NCBI GenBank assembly: GCA_021234155.1
Contig: JAJEKV010000567.1
Location: 62,001 to 126,000, forward strand
Direction of reading: 5' to 3'
DNA: 64,000 nt
Source of the DNA: Isoetes taiwanensis
Taxonomy: Eukaryota > Streptophyta > Lycopodiopsida > Isoetales > Isoetaceae
How positions within the stretch are numbered: the first letter of the stretch is position 1; the number at the start of each line of letters is the position of its first letter. This document shows, in pieces, positions 1-10,170 of the stretch. The notes beneath the pieces are model-generated. The model was not told where the DNA came from. It did not search any database and worked only from the letters and a program-made list of their open reading frames with translations. The position numbers were made by a program, and so were the translations under genes.

Positions 1-6
1 ACGTAA

Positions 7-93
7 CATTACCATAGGGTCATAGAAGTAGCAAAAAAGTTGGCTTCTGTGGATGAGCAGGTGTCTTGTGATCGTGCCTACATTAGCAAGGTA
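7..93 (+). other. open frame ending at a possible splice donor, unidentified
   Basis: From position 7 an open frame encodes a helical-looking segment containing IEVAKKLASVDEQ and then CDRAYISK, ending at AAG|GTAATG, a good donor context. A stop at 4-6 and the window edge limit what can be said. I do not recognise the family. It may be another exon fragment like the kinase piece 160 bp downstream. Confidence 0.2.
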
Positions 94-251
94 ATGTTGA
101 ACGTGGGATAATATTGGGTGCATGGTGAAATTTCCAAAGTATAACATGGCTATTACTTAGAAATTAAATCAAACTCAATAGTGTCATGGAAGTTCTGCTC
201 AAATTGTAGGCTTTTTCTTTAACACATTTGCTACCTTGGTCTTTAATATAG

Positions 252-326
252 GTTCTTGAGCACAAGGGTTATGATGGTGCAAAAGCTGACATCTGGTCAT
301 GTGGAGTTATCCTTTACGTGCTTGTC
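252..326 (+). pseudogene. CIPK/SnRK3-type protein kinase exon fragment
   Basis: Right after an AG acceptor at 250-251 the frame reads [20 protein letters not shown] and then LYVLV. This is the kinase subdomain VIII-IX junction of plant CBL-interacting protein kinases, usually written [20 protein letters not shown](Y/F)VL. The invariant Asp and the WSCG signature are present. The similarity stops near 326, where the family would continue with AGYLPF. No other kinase exon is visible nearby, so this is a stranded exon piece, not a gene. It lies upstream of a Helitron 3' end on the same strand, which suggests gene capture. An unrelated decaying kinase pseudogene is the alternative. Confidence 0.6.
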
Positions 327-1176
327 TGCTTCGTGATTGTCTGTCGCCTTCTTCAGCATGGTTACCACATTAGAGGCACTGTCAGGGATCAAGTAGGCCT
401 CTGTTTTTCAACCTTCATTTCTCTTTTTCTTACTTGAAATCCGTTAAATCATTTGTGGGATTTTTCAGCCAATGATAAGGTGGTCGGGCATTTGAGAAAA
501 CTTGGTGAAGCTGCAGATTGTTAGGCCAATATCACGGATTATGTTGCCATGCAATCTGCCATTGATGGATGTGAAAGATTTTTCCATATTGCTTGCCATT
601 TCGAATTACCAAGGTGTTTTAGCGGAATTTCTATGGCTGCAGCTAGATCGTGGTACTTCAGTGCAGAGCTATTCTGCCCTATTTTTGTGCAAAGTCTTGC
701 CGCCCAAAGCTTGTTTCCATCTGCAGAGCCATCTATTCAAGATTACTGTCAAGATTATTGTGCGGTTATGGAGTTTTTGCAATGAATTTTCCTTCTTAGT
801 GGATGTTCGGCTTAGATTATCTCCGTGCTCTAAAACAATGTTTGATGGAGCGGCTTATAGGTAGATCTACAAGAAGCGGTCTTGGATATGAAGCTATACT
901 TTATAATCGAGTTCTTTGGTGAAGACTAACTTTGCGAATTACATTGAGAGCTATATTTACTGAAGTAGGACCACTTCTGTGAGTTGCATGATCCATTGAA
1001 ACTCTGCTTGATATTTTACCTTTCTTTATGTTAATACTTGCTCAGGCATCATCAAATTAGGGCTTTTCAAAAGAGCTCCGGTCTGAGAAAATAAGATAGA
1101 GGTACTTTGATTCATTCTGCGTGTATATGTTTTACATTATGCTACTGGATTGAAGCATACCATATTTATTCTGCAG
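327..1176. other. AT-rich interval without a recognisable gene
   Basis: Open frames here (for example 502-864) are Leu/Ser/Phe-rich, have no motif I know, and overlap each other in different frames. I see no tRNA, repeat or intact gene. Confidence 0.4.
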
Positions 1177-1306
1177 GTACCTTGATACTTTCAGCCCCAA
1201 AAAGGGGACTTCTATATTTCGAACATGGGTCTGCTGCCCGCCAGTTTGTGCTAGATGGAATAGAGCACCATAAGAAGCCATATGTCGGGTCGTCTGCTGG
1301 AGTTTA
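1177..1306 (+). pseudogene. exon-like fragment, unidentified protein
   Basis: After a TTCTGCAG acceptor the frame reads TLILSAPKRGLLYFEHGSAA and then RQFVLDGIEHHKKPYVGSSAGV before a stop. The acceptor context and the amino-acid composition look like a real protein-coding exon, not noise. I do not recognise the family. No matching upstream or downstream exon is visible. It belongs to the same run of same-strand exon fragments (252-326, 3276-3942) that precedes the Helitron terminus at 4600. Confidence 0.3.
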
Positions 1307-3275
1307 GGACATGAGCAAACCTAAAAAATTCTGTTGTTTGCAATTCAATTGCCACTGTTCACAGTTCAAGGTAAACAGAAAGTTCACAGTTCTTATTTAT
1401 TTCTATTTTGTGGGACGTTCAAAGACTTTGTCCACCTATTTTCTCTTTCTTTCTGCATGTTCTTCTTTTTTGAGGCTGGACAACTGCAATGATGTGGATC
1501 ATTGGAGGCTGATTCGTGGGCCACATTGAACTTGATCTTGAATACTTTAGAATGATATGCATGTATGCTGTTGAATATGGTCAAACATAACATTTCCCTG
1601 CCTTGAGAGCGTTCCTACAGTGATCGAAGCCTAAGGAATAAGGATACAACCTTCAACAAATGTTGTAAGTGCTTTGAGATTTTAGGGGCTTCAAATTGCT
1701 CCTTATATAGGTAAAAATTTCAGACTATTATTTGCCCATTGTGGATGCATTAGATGTTCATGCTGAGTATGAACTGAATATGTGGATTCTGATATTGTGT
1801 ATATAAGAATTGTGCCTGAACTCTTTGTATATTATTGTGGATGTTTATAGCTATTTTTTTTTAGTTTGATGCTTTAGCTGCTGGATTATAGTCGGTCGAC
1901 TCCTATGTGTTAAGAAATATGTCTTTGTTCTTACATTCAATAAGAATGAATATGATCATAGGAGTTATAGCTAATAATCCATGATATTCATGTTGGAAGA
2001 GATGCAGAGTATGTCCTATTAGCAAGAGCTGTATTACATACATTTATGGGGTTGATCTAAGATGTATGAGCAATGTTGCATAGCTTAAGATTGAAAAGCA
2101 CTAAGCAGGTAGTGGGAATGATCAACATGCAACATTTTCAAGACATTTCACCTGTTCATGGCTTGTCACTGGCACCTAAATGCAATGTGCAGGGTATGCT
2201 TGAATATGGTCTTGCAATGGGCAACAATAATCCCAGATTTCCCTCGGTCCTCCACAGCTTTCCCTGGGCCTGGATTTGGAAGCTGGTAAGATTTGTTGGC
2301 TTCTGGTTGGGCATACATGAAGTATGTAATTGTTTGTATGTTGTGATATGTAGATCATTACCTCTACTATGTGCAAAAACCATTTCGGTGGTCCAGAGTG
2401 TGTGGCTTATTTTGCTATGTGCAGGTCTCATATTTCCATAAGATGACTTATCATTTGTCAAACACAAATATATTGTCCTTTCAACATGTTGATGTTTTCA
2501 GTCTATCCAATTTGAACTTGGCACAAGAATAAAGCTATGCTGATGAATGGTGTTAAACCTGAGCAGCAGTTATTGTTGCACATAATGGACCACTAGGGCC
2601 AAGCAAGGACAAGAGCTGCAAAATGGACAAGAATGATCAAAGTAATGCAATGCTCTTTAATTTACAAAACCAAGAAATCACAGTAGTATTTCAACAGTGC
2701 AAAAGAGAAATTGCCACATGTTTGCATCTGAACTGTATCTGACATGTCGATATGTGAATTGGAAAAGTTGTCTCATTTTTAACACAATTTATCCCAATTT
2801 CCTCAAAATACTCATAAATTGATCCTGTTTTATTTATCAAAATGGTTGTGTTGACGTTTTTTAGTTGCCATTTCCATGTTCCCAATATTCCATGGGTTCA
2901 AGAGTGTGATTGGCCAAGTAGAAAAACTATTACTCACGTCTTTGGTCTTCTTGCTTGGTTGGCTTTGAGCAATTTAGTAAGGTTTTGCAACAAATGTACA
3001 ATTGGGAGGACTAATTTGCAGAAAATGCTTATTAGGATTAATTTTTGTGCTTATTAAGATGGACATAGCCCTTTAGAAGCAAAAAATAATTTATTGCCCA
3101 TTTTTGCCGGCCTTTCACTTTTGGAGCAAAGGTAGAGACATAGAGACCGTGCAAAAACAGTGAGAAAGAAGGTATGAATCAGGATAATCATATAAAGGTG
3201 AGTTGCAAAAAATCACATTTGTTTTGGTAGTGTATAAGCCATTTGTATGTCTTCCTCCTTGATCTATTTTAACAG
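1307..3275. other. non-coding or unrecognised interval
   Basis: AT-rich sequence with many short frames. The longest (2073-2441 on the + strand) has an LEYGLAMGNNNPRFPS segment that might be another captured exon, but I cannot tie it to a family. Confidence 0.3.
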
Positions 3276-3942
3276 GCTATGAGGCTCTTCATTGGGGATC
3301 CAATATGGACACCATTTAATCGACCTCAGGATGATCATCCCATCATGCATGTACACTAAGAGGATGTTCCATATGTAATTCCAGTTTTCACCTTCACGAC
3401 ATGCCCTTTTTTATGTTACAGGCAGCAATATGTGAAGGATGTAGTTGAGGCACATTCATTAGCATATATAAAACCCGGATCATACGGGGACGCTATATTT
3501 CTTTGCGAGAAAGTGATGCATATGAAAGATATTGTTGAATTTGTGAAGGAACGATTCCTCCTGCAGTACTCATTTCCATGCAAGTAGGTCATAGCAAACA
3601 TGTACTCTTATTTCAGTGGTTCAAGAAGTTAGTGCTAAAGTGATAGCAGTTATTGCACATCGAAGATGATATTGCAATTTTATATATCTATAAATGAAGA
3701 GTGCTATTAACTTGGAGGAACTTATGCAACAAAAGTGCAAAGGTGTGTAAGCTCCCACTCAAGTAGCATGGGCATCCAGTATTTATATCTATACATTCAT
3801 GAACGTGTATATATAACGTCAATGTGCTAAAATTAGTAAGTTATCTTGTTTAAACGTATTGATGCTAAGTTTTATATAATACTTCAGATTTCCTGATGAG
3901 CTAATCGGATTCATGCGCTCATCAAAACTGAAGTCTATCAAG
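3276..3942 (+). pseudogene. three-exon gene fragment, unidentified family
   Basis: Three exon-like blocks follow one another on the + strand. Exon A (about 3276-3350, after TTTTAACAG) reads AMRLFIGDPIWTPFNRPQDD. Exon B (3422-3583, after TTACAG) starts QQYVKDVVEAHSLAYIKPGS and ends in SFPCK. Exon C (3888-3942, after CTTCAG) reads FPDELIGFMRSSKLKSIK. The B-C intron (3584-3887) has a GTAGGT donor and keeps the frame across a split Lys codon, and exon C ends at AAG|GTGCAA, so B and C clearly belong to one spliced gene. Exon A runs into a stop (TAA at 3358) unless it is spliced near 3350. No start codon or further exons are visible. I do not recognise the protein. It reads as an internal piece of a host gene, possibly carried by the Helitron whose 3' end lies 660 bp downstream. 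Confidence 0.45.
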
Positions 3943-4269
3943 GTGCAAAGCCCATGGCTTGTTTACATACCTATTGAGCAGGACGTGGAAATTATTTACT
4001 GAATTTTTTTTGAGCAGGCAATTATAGAAACTGATACTGTTTGCAGGATGTGGAAATTATTGCCTGGATTTTTTTCTTGTCTTAGTTAGAATGTAAAGAT
4101 CTGTTTTCTCTTCGTGAAGATAATGATAGAAATAGTAGGCTCTGAAGAAGAAGGAACTTCTTAAAGATATCAACTGGCTTCAAAAGGCAAAATCATGAAT
4201 GCTTGTCAAACAACGTTCTAGCGCAACAAAGGGTTGCCCTTGTCAAATTATACATTTGTCTATTATAAT

Positions 4270-4418
4270 TTCTTCTAACTAAATTATACACATGGCTACT
4301 CTTGGATGTATTGCTGGAGATCCTAGAGAAGCGTTACAAAACTTGAAAGTAACCTACAAATATGAGTTCTTATTTTTTCTAACTAGATTATGCACATGGC
4401 TACTCTTGGATGCATTGA
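4270..4418 (+). repeat. direct repeat, two ~45 bp copies 103 bp apart
   Basis: A segment containing CACATGGCTACTCTTGGATG occurs near 4292 and again near 4395, each preceded by a TTCTAACTA(A/G)ATTAT run. The copies differ at only a few bases. They lie just inside the Helitron 3' terminus. Confidence 0.6.
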
Positions 4419-4572
4419 CCAATGCATTTTACTTCGGAGATTCTTGAACATAGGCTAAGCGCATCATTGCCCTCGGCATAATTTCTAGCTTTTACATCTC
4501 TACATTCATAATTTTTTGTCTGTTTAGATGTTTGCATTTTAAAATTAATATTTGAATGTATGCCCGACAAAA

Positions 4573-4600
4573 GCCCAGCAACGCTGGGCACTTTTTCTAG
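4573..4600 (+). mobile_element. Helitron 3' terminus (hairpin plus CTAG|T)
   Basis: A perfect 7-bp stem GCCCAGC / GCTGGGC (4573-4579 and 4583-4589, loop AAC) is followed after 7 nt by CTAG at 4597-4600 and then T. This is the classic Helitron 3' end: a short GC-rich hairpin, about 10 nt, the CTRR terminus, and insertion into AT. The orientation is +, so the element body lies to the left (below 4573). It may extend beyond the window start, because no convincing 5' TC terminus was found. The exon fragments at 252-326, 1177-1306 and 3276-3942 would lie inside it, in its own orientation. Confidence 0.6.
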
Positions 4601-4727
4601 TATTTATAGAACATTATTATACTATTATTCAATCCAATAGTTATCACTTATGTCATTACAACAATAACTCCTAATGTTTCGGTTTATTATTATATATACA
4701 ATTATTCTTCGAGGTACTCTTTATTCC

Positions 4728-4759
4728 TTGCAACACATTACAACAAAATTGTGTTGCAA
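4728..4759. repeat. perfect 10-bp inverted repeat in the probable gypsy LTR
   Basis: TTGCAACACA at 4728-4737 is mirrored by TGTGTTGCAA at 4750-4759, with a 12-nt spacer. It falls in the probable 3' LTR of the - strand gypsy element, next to an AATAAAG run that could serve as polyadenylation signal on the - strand. Confidence 0.55.
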
Positions 4760-5379
4760 GTCTTAAATAGTTCGACCTCCTCCTGCCCTTAGCGCTTCTA
4801 TTGGCCTCGCGAGGGTCAACACTCACGTTAGTACCATTTTAATTATTTATAAATTTGGTTATAAAGGGAACCACCCCAACTATCTACATGAATCGTGGCT
4901 AATCTCCTACGTAGGAAGAGGATGATTCTTCCATCGTGGCGAGGGGAGACGGCATTTATAATGCCTATATGGCTCATGCCTACACCTTTAGTTGCTTTCG
5001 TACGTGGAGGATAGGTCCTTCCCGTATATGGAAGTGAAGGCGAGGTTCCTCCTACCAAAGCATATATGGGGCTAGAGGTGCTTTTCCTATCAATGCATTC
5101 CTCAATGACCTCCCTTCTCTCGAGGGTCGTCTACTTACTTGATGGGACGGTAGACTTTGCAAAGCGGCACCAGCGGTCATGCCTACATTGACATTACACC
5201 ATGTCCTAGAGATCACCGCAATGGTCTCATCATCGGTAACAAGCATGCAACCCTTACCTCATAGGTTGCATCGTAGATTATCTTAACTAGGCAAGCTATA
5301 AATCTACACAAATCGATATGCCGAGCCGATTTCTTCGGAGATGACCTTGCCGTCCCATTGCTCCATAAACCGTGGATAC

Positions 5380-5800
5380 TTTGCTTTTCCGGATCTCTTT
5401 TTAAGTACCCATGTCGGCGTCTTCCACCGGCAAGTGTTTCCACTTGACCAAGTATTGGAGAAACTCCGATCTCCTTGTTTTCTTGAATGCTTTATCAAGA
5501 ATTAGTTACGGAACTATTTCTATCCGCTCTTAGTCATTTCCAACATCGTTGGGGGTGTCCAGACTTCATCCGGATTGGGAGTGTGCTTCTTCAGCAAACT
5601 CACGTGGAAGACTTTTGTGGATCTTTAGGTGTCCGGCAAGTCTAACTTGTAGGATTGGTTACCCACTCTCTTGATTATTTTGAAGGGTCCAACCCACCTT
5701 GGAGCAAGCTTCTTGCAATTTCCGATCTGAGCTTTTACCGCTTTTACCTTGATCTTGATCCATACATTATCTCCAACTTGGAATTCTCGGTCGTCCGATG
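5380..5800 (-). pseudogene. gypsy integrase C-terminus and chromodomain-like tail
   Basis: The - strand reads FQVGDNVWIKIK, then KLAPRWVGPFKI and KLDLPD, the usual GPF/Y-type C-terminal module of gypsy integrases that contacts DNA. About 50 codons later comes FLQYLVKWKHLPVEDADM. This matches the chromodomain core (YLVKWKGLP..EATWE), which in chromoviruses steers integration to heterochromatin. Stops and a frameshift separate the two pieces. The chromodomain call rests on one core motif only. Confidence 0.6.
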
Positions 5801-6600
5801 TTTGTCGGCAATGCTCTTCTCTCGCGACTCCTTGTCGCTAGAAGGTACCTTGAACTTCTTCCACAAGTCTGCGCATGTCGCCTCAACATTTTTGTGAAAC
5901 TTCCACTTTTGACACGGATTGTGCCAAAGTGTCAGAGTTAGGCATTGGTAGCCGTAGTTGATCATGAATGGCGACATTTGGGATGATTCCTGCTTGGTGC
6001 TATTGTATGCAAACTCCACCAAGTGAATAAATTCCTCCCACATACCTTGCTTGTTCCAGACATAGTTTTGGAGCATGTCTTCCAATATTCATTTAACGCG
6101 CTCCGTTTTCCCATCCGGCTCCTGCGTGGATGATAGGCCGTGCTCATGGATAGCTTGTTCCAATCGTTGTGAAGAGATCCTGTCAGAAGGCACTGATGAA
6201 CTTCGGATCTCGGTCAGAGATAATTTCCCTTGGCATGCCATGGAGTCTGAAGATCTCTTTGGTGAAGAGCTTTGCCGTATCCATAGTCGCGTGTCCGGTG
6301 GTCCGCAAGGCATAAAATGGGCCATCTTTGACAACTTGTGTCGACCCACGACCATCAAGGCATCCTTACCTCTTCTCGTCCTTGGTAGTCCTGTTATAAA
6401 GTCCATGCTGACCTCCCCACTTAGCGTTTGGCACCGCTAATGGTTCCAATGCCCCTGGAATTCGAAGTTGTTCTGCCTTCGTTTCTTTGGCATAGTTGAC
6501 ACTCCTTGATGTGGCGAGCTATCCGCTTCTTCATTCGGCCAATAGTAGTTGCCACGCACTTTAAAGTATGTCTTCATGAATCCTGGGTTGGTCAGCTATT
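5744..6600 (-). pseudogene. gypsy integrase core, broken
   Basis: Frame 6406-6089 begins [20 protein letters not shown] and continues with LSKMAHF, the first catalytic block (usual form VDRLSKMAHF; here GRHKLSKM, so the catalytic Asp is replaced). Frame 6085-5744 carries EEFIHLVEFAYNSTKQESSQ and then SPFMINYGYQ, the block after the catalytic Glu. The region at 6480-6600 encodes the zinc-finger part (CQLCQRNE-like on the - strand). The enzyme would join retrotransposon cDNA to the chromosome. The parts are in different frames, so it is inactive. Confidence 0.75.
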
Positions 6601-6849
6601 GGGTGTTAGGGTGTCGTGGAGGATCAACTTTCTTACTCCGGATGATTCCCAAGACGACAACTTGTTCTTGTGGTATAGGAGGTTACCTTCCTTCTTAAAA
6701 TTTTTTGAAGGTTTCTCTCTCCTTATCCGTTCTCGTTTCCTTGCACAAGCTTGCCCATACTTCCTTGAAGTCCATCATTGGCAAGGTTTCTTCTATCTTT
6801 TCTCGAAATCGCTGAAGAGCGCCGAGATTGCGTTATGCAGTGCACCCCG

Positions 6850-7090
6850 GTTGTCGCGGATGCCTTAAAGCGCGATCTGCTACCACATTAAGTTTCCCGG
6901 GCTTGTAGACTATATCAAAGTCGTGCTCCTCGAGAAACTCCATCCACCTTCGCCGCCTCGGATTGAGATGTGGTTGCGTGAATCGTCTTGGAGGCTCGGT
7001 GATCGTCCAGTGGAACTTCCTCCCTAAGAGGTAATGCCTCCAGATTCTTAATGCCCCGACAAACGGCTAGCGGCTCTTGGTCGATGCGTC
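6850..7090 (-). pseudogene. gypsy RNase H remnant
   Basis: The - strand reads RRWMEFLEEHDFDIVYKPGK and then LNVVADAL, with frameshifts upstream. This is the end of the gypsy RNase H domain (usual form W.EFL..YDF.I.Y+PGK.NVVADALSR). It would degrade RNA in the RNA:DNA hybrid. The upstream half (7100-7330) is only patchily recognisable. Confidence 0.65.
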
Positions 7091-7386
7091 TGGAGGGAAG
7101 CGGCGCTCATCGTTCATCTTGAGTCGACACGCTATTACCAGCTCTTCTTGCATGAGCAATCGCTTTTTGTGGCTATCTTGCTTTGCATCCGTCGCCACTA
7201 ACTTGTCCTTTTCCGGTCCGGGGTTAAGGCTGATGGTTGTCAAAAGCTTCCTTCAACAATTCAAATCCCCGCTGGGCTTTCTTGAGCCAATGGTTGCGCC
7301 CAATTTTTCACTTTCTCGCCTTTGTCAAGTAAGTGATTGGGGTGGCTTTATCTTTGAAGTTCTTCACTTAACATTCTATAATACCG

Positions 7387-8050
7387 CTAGGGCAAGGAAA
7401 CTTCTAACCTCATGGACGTTCTTTGGTGCGGCCATTGGATTCTCACTTCAATCTTGGTTGGTCCGCCGAGATTCCTTCTGCCGAAATCACATGACCAGAG
7501 GTATTCCACCTTCTTCATTGCGGGCGGCGCCGACAACTTAGCATACAACTGATGCCTCTTTAACTTCGAAAGCACCTTTGTTACGTGTTGTGCATGCTCC
7601 TCAATGGATTTGCTATACACCGTAATATCGCCGAAGAATACTATGACAAAGGTGTCCAAGAATTCTTTGAAGATGTCGCTCATGAGTCTCATGAACATAG
7701 CCGGGCGTTGATAGCCCAAATGGCATTAGGGTGAACTCGTGAATGCCCATACCGGGTTCTCAAAGCCGCTTTGTGGATGTCCGCTTCCTTTATTCTCGAC
7801 GGTGATAACTGACCTTAGGTCGATCTTGGAGAAGACCTTTTGCCCCCTTGGAGCTGATCCATCAAGTCGTCCGATCTGGGAGTGCGATTGTTCTTGATGG
7901 TGTGCTTGTTCAATTGTCTCGTAATCTATGCACATCCTCAAGCTTCCATCCTTTTCTTGACAAAGAGGATGGGTGCCCCAAATGGTGAGACGCTAGGCCC
8001 GATGAAGCCTAGATCGAAAGCAATTCTTATAACCTTCTTTAGTTCGGTGG
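7387..8050 (-). pseudogene. gypsy reverse transcriptase, broken
   Basis: The - strand gives SKAPYRM near 8080-8060, then DGSLRMCIDYE (about 7950-7920) and KVFSKIDLRS (the first catalytic-Asp block). After a frameshift, frame 7719-7387 reads MFMRLMSDIFKEFLDTFVIV, then FFGDITVYSKS, and later HQLYAKLS. The catalytic FFDDILVYS box is FFGDITVYS here, so one of the two active-site Asp residues is lost. With the frameshifts this makes the copy inactive. Confidence 0.8.
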
Positions 8051-8399
8051 AGTTCTGTGGTGGTCATTCTATATGGGGCCTTGCTCGCTTTTTGGTCCCC
8101 CGGGTTCAATGCTATCTCACACTCTACTCCCCTCACAGGAGGGAAGCTACCGATCTCATCTCGAAAGAGATCGTGGAACTCCCGTGATCAAGTTGGCGAT
8201 TTGCTTGGGCAACTGTCGGAGCACTTTGTCTTCTTTGCTTCCCTCCCACGGGTTCCTCAACCTCGAGTTTGAAGATGTATGCTACCGCCGCGCTTTTTAT
8301 AGACTTCGCAGCTTCTTATGGACATACACCGCATGATGGGGAGTAACTTCTTTACCGGGTGGATCTCAATGACTTTGCCGGGCTTAGTGAGGGTCACCT

Positions 8400-8720
8400 T
8401 CCGCTTCCATAGTCAATTATGGCTTCGCCGCCCAAGGTACTCCATTCCTATTATGAGGTCGTTGCTTGCCAATGCCCATCACTTCGCCCCATCGGGGATA
8501 TTTATTCTCGGTAAGTCAATGTCGAAATTGATCCTTTTCCCACCGTATGTCTTCTTTGCTCGCTTGCCAAGATTACTGGGTCTTGGTTTGACTTTGGGGT
8601 TTCAATTTCAGCATTTCAACCATCCTCTCGGGGATGCAAAGTTATGGCTACCGGGAGTCTATCAAGACTATGAAAGACTTGGCCTTTGCCTTCCTCGTGG
8701 AGATTACCTTATACCGGTCT
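8400..8720 (-). pseudogene. gypsy aspartic protease remnant
   Basis: The - strand contains KSFIVLIDS followed after a gap by PERMVEMLKLKPQ, and downstream DLIIGMEYLG-like and AIIDYG strings in shifting frames. These match the retroviral-type protease block of gypsy elements (LIDSGATHNFI...DVILGMDWL...DC). The Gly after the catalytic Asp-Ser is lost by a small deletion. Confidence 0.5.
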
Positions 8721-9233
8721 CACTGCTCAGATCTATAGCGGCAAGATGTGGCACTCACCCCGAATGTAATTGCGTGTGCCTCGCCCGTCCTCATCTCGAC
8801 GGAGTGTCCCATCCGCCTAACTTCGCAGATGGCCGAAGCTCATAACAAATGGGTTTCGCCATTCGGTTGTCATTCGCTGGAAACATCTAAAGCGAGTCAA
8901 GCTTCTCCATGCATTCCTCGCCTTTTTCTCCTTGGCATCGCCGTAAGAAGGACCGTGATCGCTTTCGAGTAGTTGGAACCTTCCTGCTTGTCCTTGAAGG
9001 ACACGCTTTTTCCGATGTTTCCCCGTTTGCTATTGTATGGGGACTTTCTTTGGACTTAAGGGTACGCTGCCCTAGGGTCAGAACTCCTCGCTGCTTTGCC
9101 TCTATCCCGGTAGTAAGGTTACTTGTGCCCGCTTCGAGGGCCAGATCCTTTTGCAACTAATTTGCCTTGGATTAAACCCAGGACCGTTTTGGGGTCTATT
9201 GCCCTTCGAAGTTTTCGTTTCCTCGTTCGGTAT

Positions 9234-9620
9234 TCATATGTAGCTTTCCACCTGCGTCTTTCTAAACAAACCGCACATATCAAATTTTAGTCTCATAAAC
9301 TTGATTGTACTTACCGACCAGTTTGTAGCCTTTGCCGCACCGTAGATTTGCATCATATTTGACTTGTGTTCTCGTAGAACATAGCGGCACTTTGAAGGCT
9401 TTTGAGAACTTCTTAAAATGCACTGACCGTCTACGCCAAGCCATGCGCCTTGGCATAGCCCCTTCCACCGGTTCGTCACGGCTCCTTCAAGTTGGCGTTT
9501 GCTACCTGCCTTTGTTCCTTGTCCTTCATGCCATAGGCATTGTCGCATTCACTCATTTCGTCCAGCCATGCCTCCGCTTAATAATCCGACCATTTCTCCC
9601 CGAATTATTCGAGTTTTAGG
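9234..9620 (-). pseudogene. gypsy gag remnant
   Basis: Two overlapping - strand frames together read NRWKGLCQGAWLGVDGQ, then FKVPLCSTRTQVKYDANL or CRYVLREHKSNMMQ, then TNWSVS and MRLKFDMCG. This follows the retrotransposon Gag pattern W..F...F..+Y+P...+..+M..F..L+Q...+V.EY...F..L. Neither frame is complete. A basic segment with a degenerate zinc-knuckle-like run follows at 9150-8890. Confidence 0.5.
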
Positions 9621-9990
9621 GCCTTCCATACATTGCCCGCTGTCGAAGGTCTACCTTCTTCTCGTAATCCAACGCTTTAACTTCCCTTTTCATCCGGCCG
9701 TCTCGTTTCTTCCTCTTTCTCGGACTCGAGTTAGAGACCGGTTTTGAGTCGAGGTCTCGCGGTTGGGGACCTCCTTCTCTTACTCCTCCTCTTGTCTTTC
9801 CCGGACTTTCTGGTGTCGTTTTAGGTTGGCGGATGATGCTTTGTCGCTAGTAGAGCCTTAATCCGTCCACTCGAGTCGAGGGGACCATATTGTCGAGAAC
9901 AGTTCCTTGGGATATGTTGTGCGCTCGGGGGTCCTTTTATCTTCGCCGAGCCTCCTATTTTGCTTTCGACCGCTAGGTTGTTCCCTATCC

Positions 9991-10140
9991 GCATACCACG
10001 TTGGTCATGGTCATCACGGTTAGTTTTATTTGTTCTCTTGCATTATATGTATTTGTTGGTATAGTTATGAACAAAAATACATCAACAAAACATTTAAACC
10101 GCAAAAAAAAAATTATATTCATATTATATAATATGTTAAT
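9991..10140. other. AT-rich junction next to the gypsy 5' end
   Basis: The GC content drops abruptly here, with A-rich runs and TATTATATAATATG-like text. It separates gypsy sequence from the GC-rich block that starts near 10140. It probably marks an insertion or deletion boundary; no LTR is visible. Confidence 0.35.
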
Positions 10141-10170
10141 ACAAAAAGGCTTCCCGGATCAAGAGTCTAA

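Larger units (their letters stand above)
4700..9990 (-). mobile_element. Ty3/gypsy LTR retrotransposon, chromovirus-like, decayed
   Basis: On the - strand the order is gag (9620-9234), protease (8720-8400), reverse transcriptase (8050-7387), RNase H (7090-6850), integrase (6600-5744) and a chromodomain-like tail (about 5530-5380). This is the gene order of plant Ty3/gypsy chromoviruses. Frames are broken by many frameshifts and stops, so it cannot make a polyprotein. The 3' LTR is probably within 4700-5300 but its edges are not resolved. A TGGTAT-containing PBS candidate sits at 9991-9998, matching only the first six bases of a tRNA-iMet site. No second LTR is recognisable above 9990, so the 5' end has been lost or replaced. 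Confidence 0.75.

Noticed and set aside
9991-9998. Definite PBS of the gypsy element
   Set aside because: Only TGGTAT matches and no LTR is seen next to it, so it is mentioned only as a candidate.
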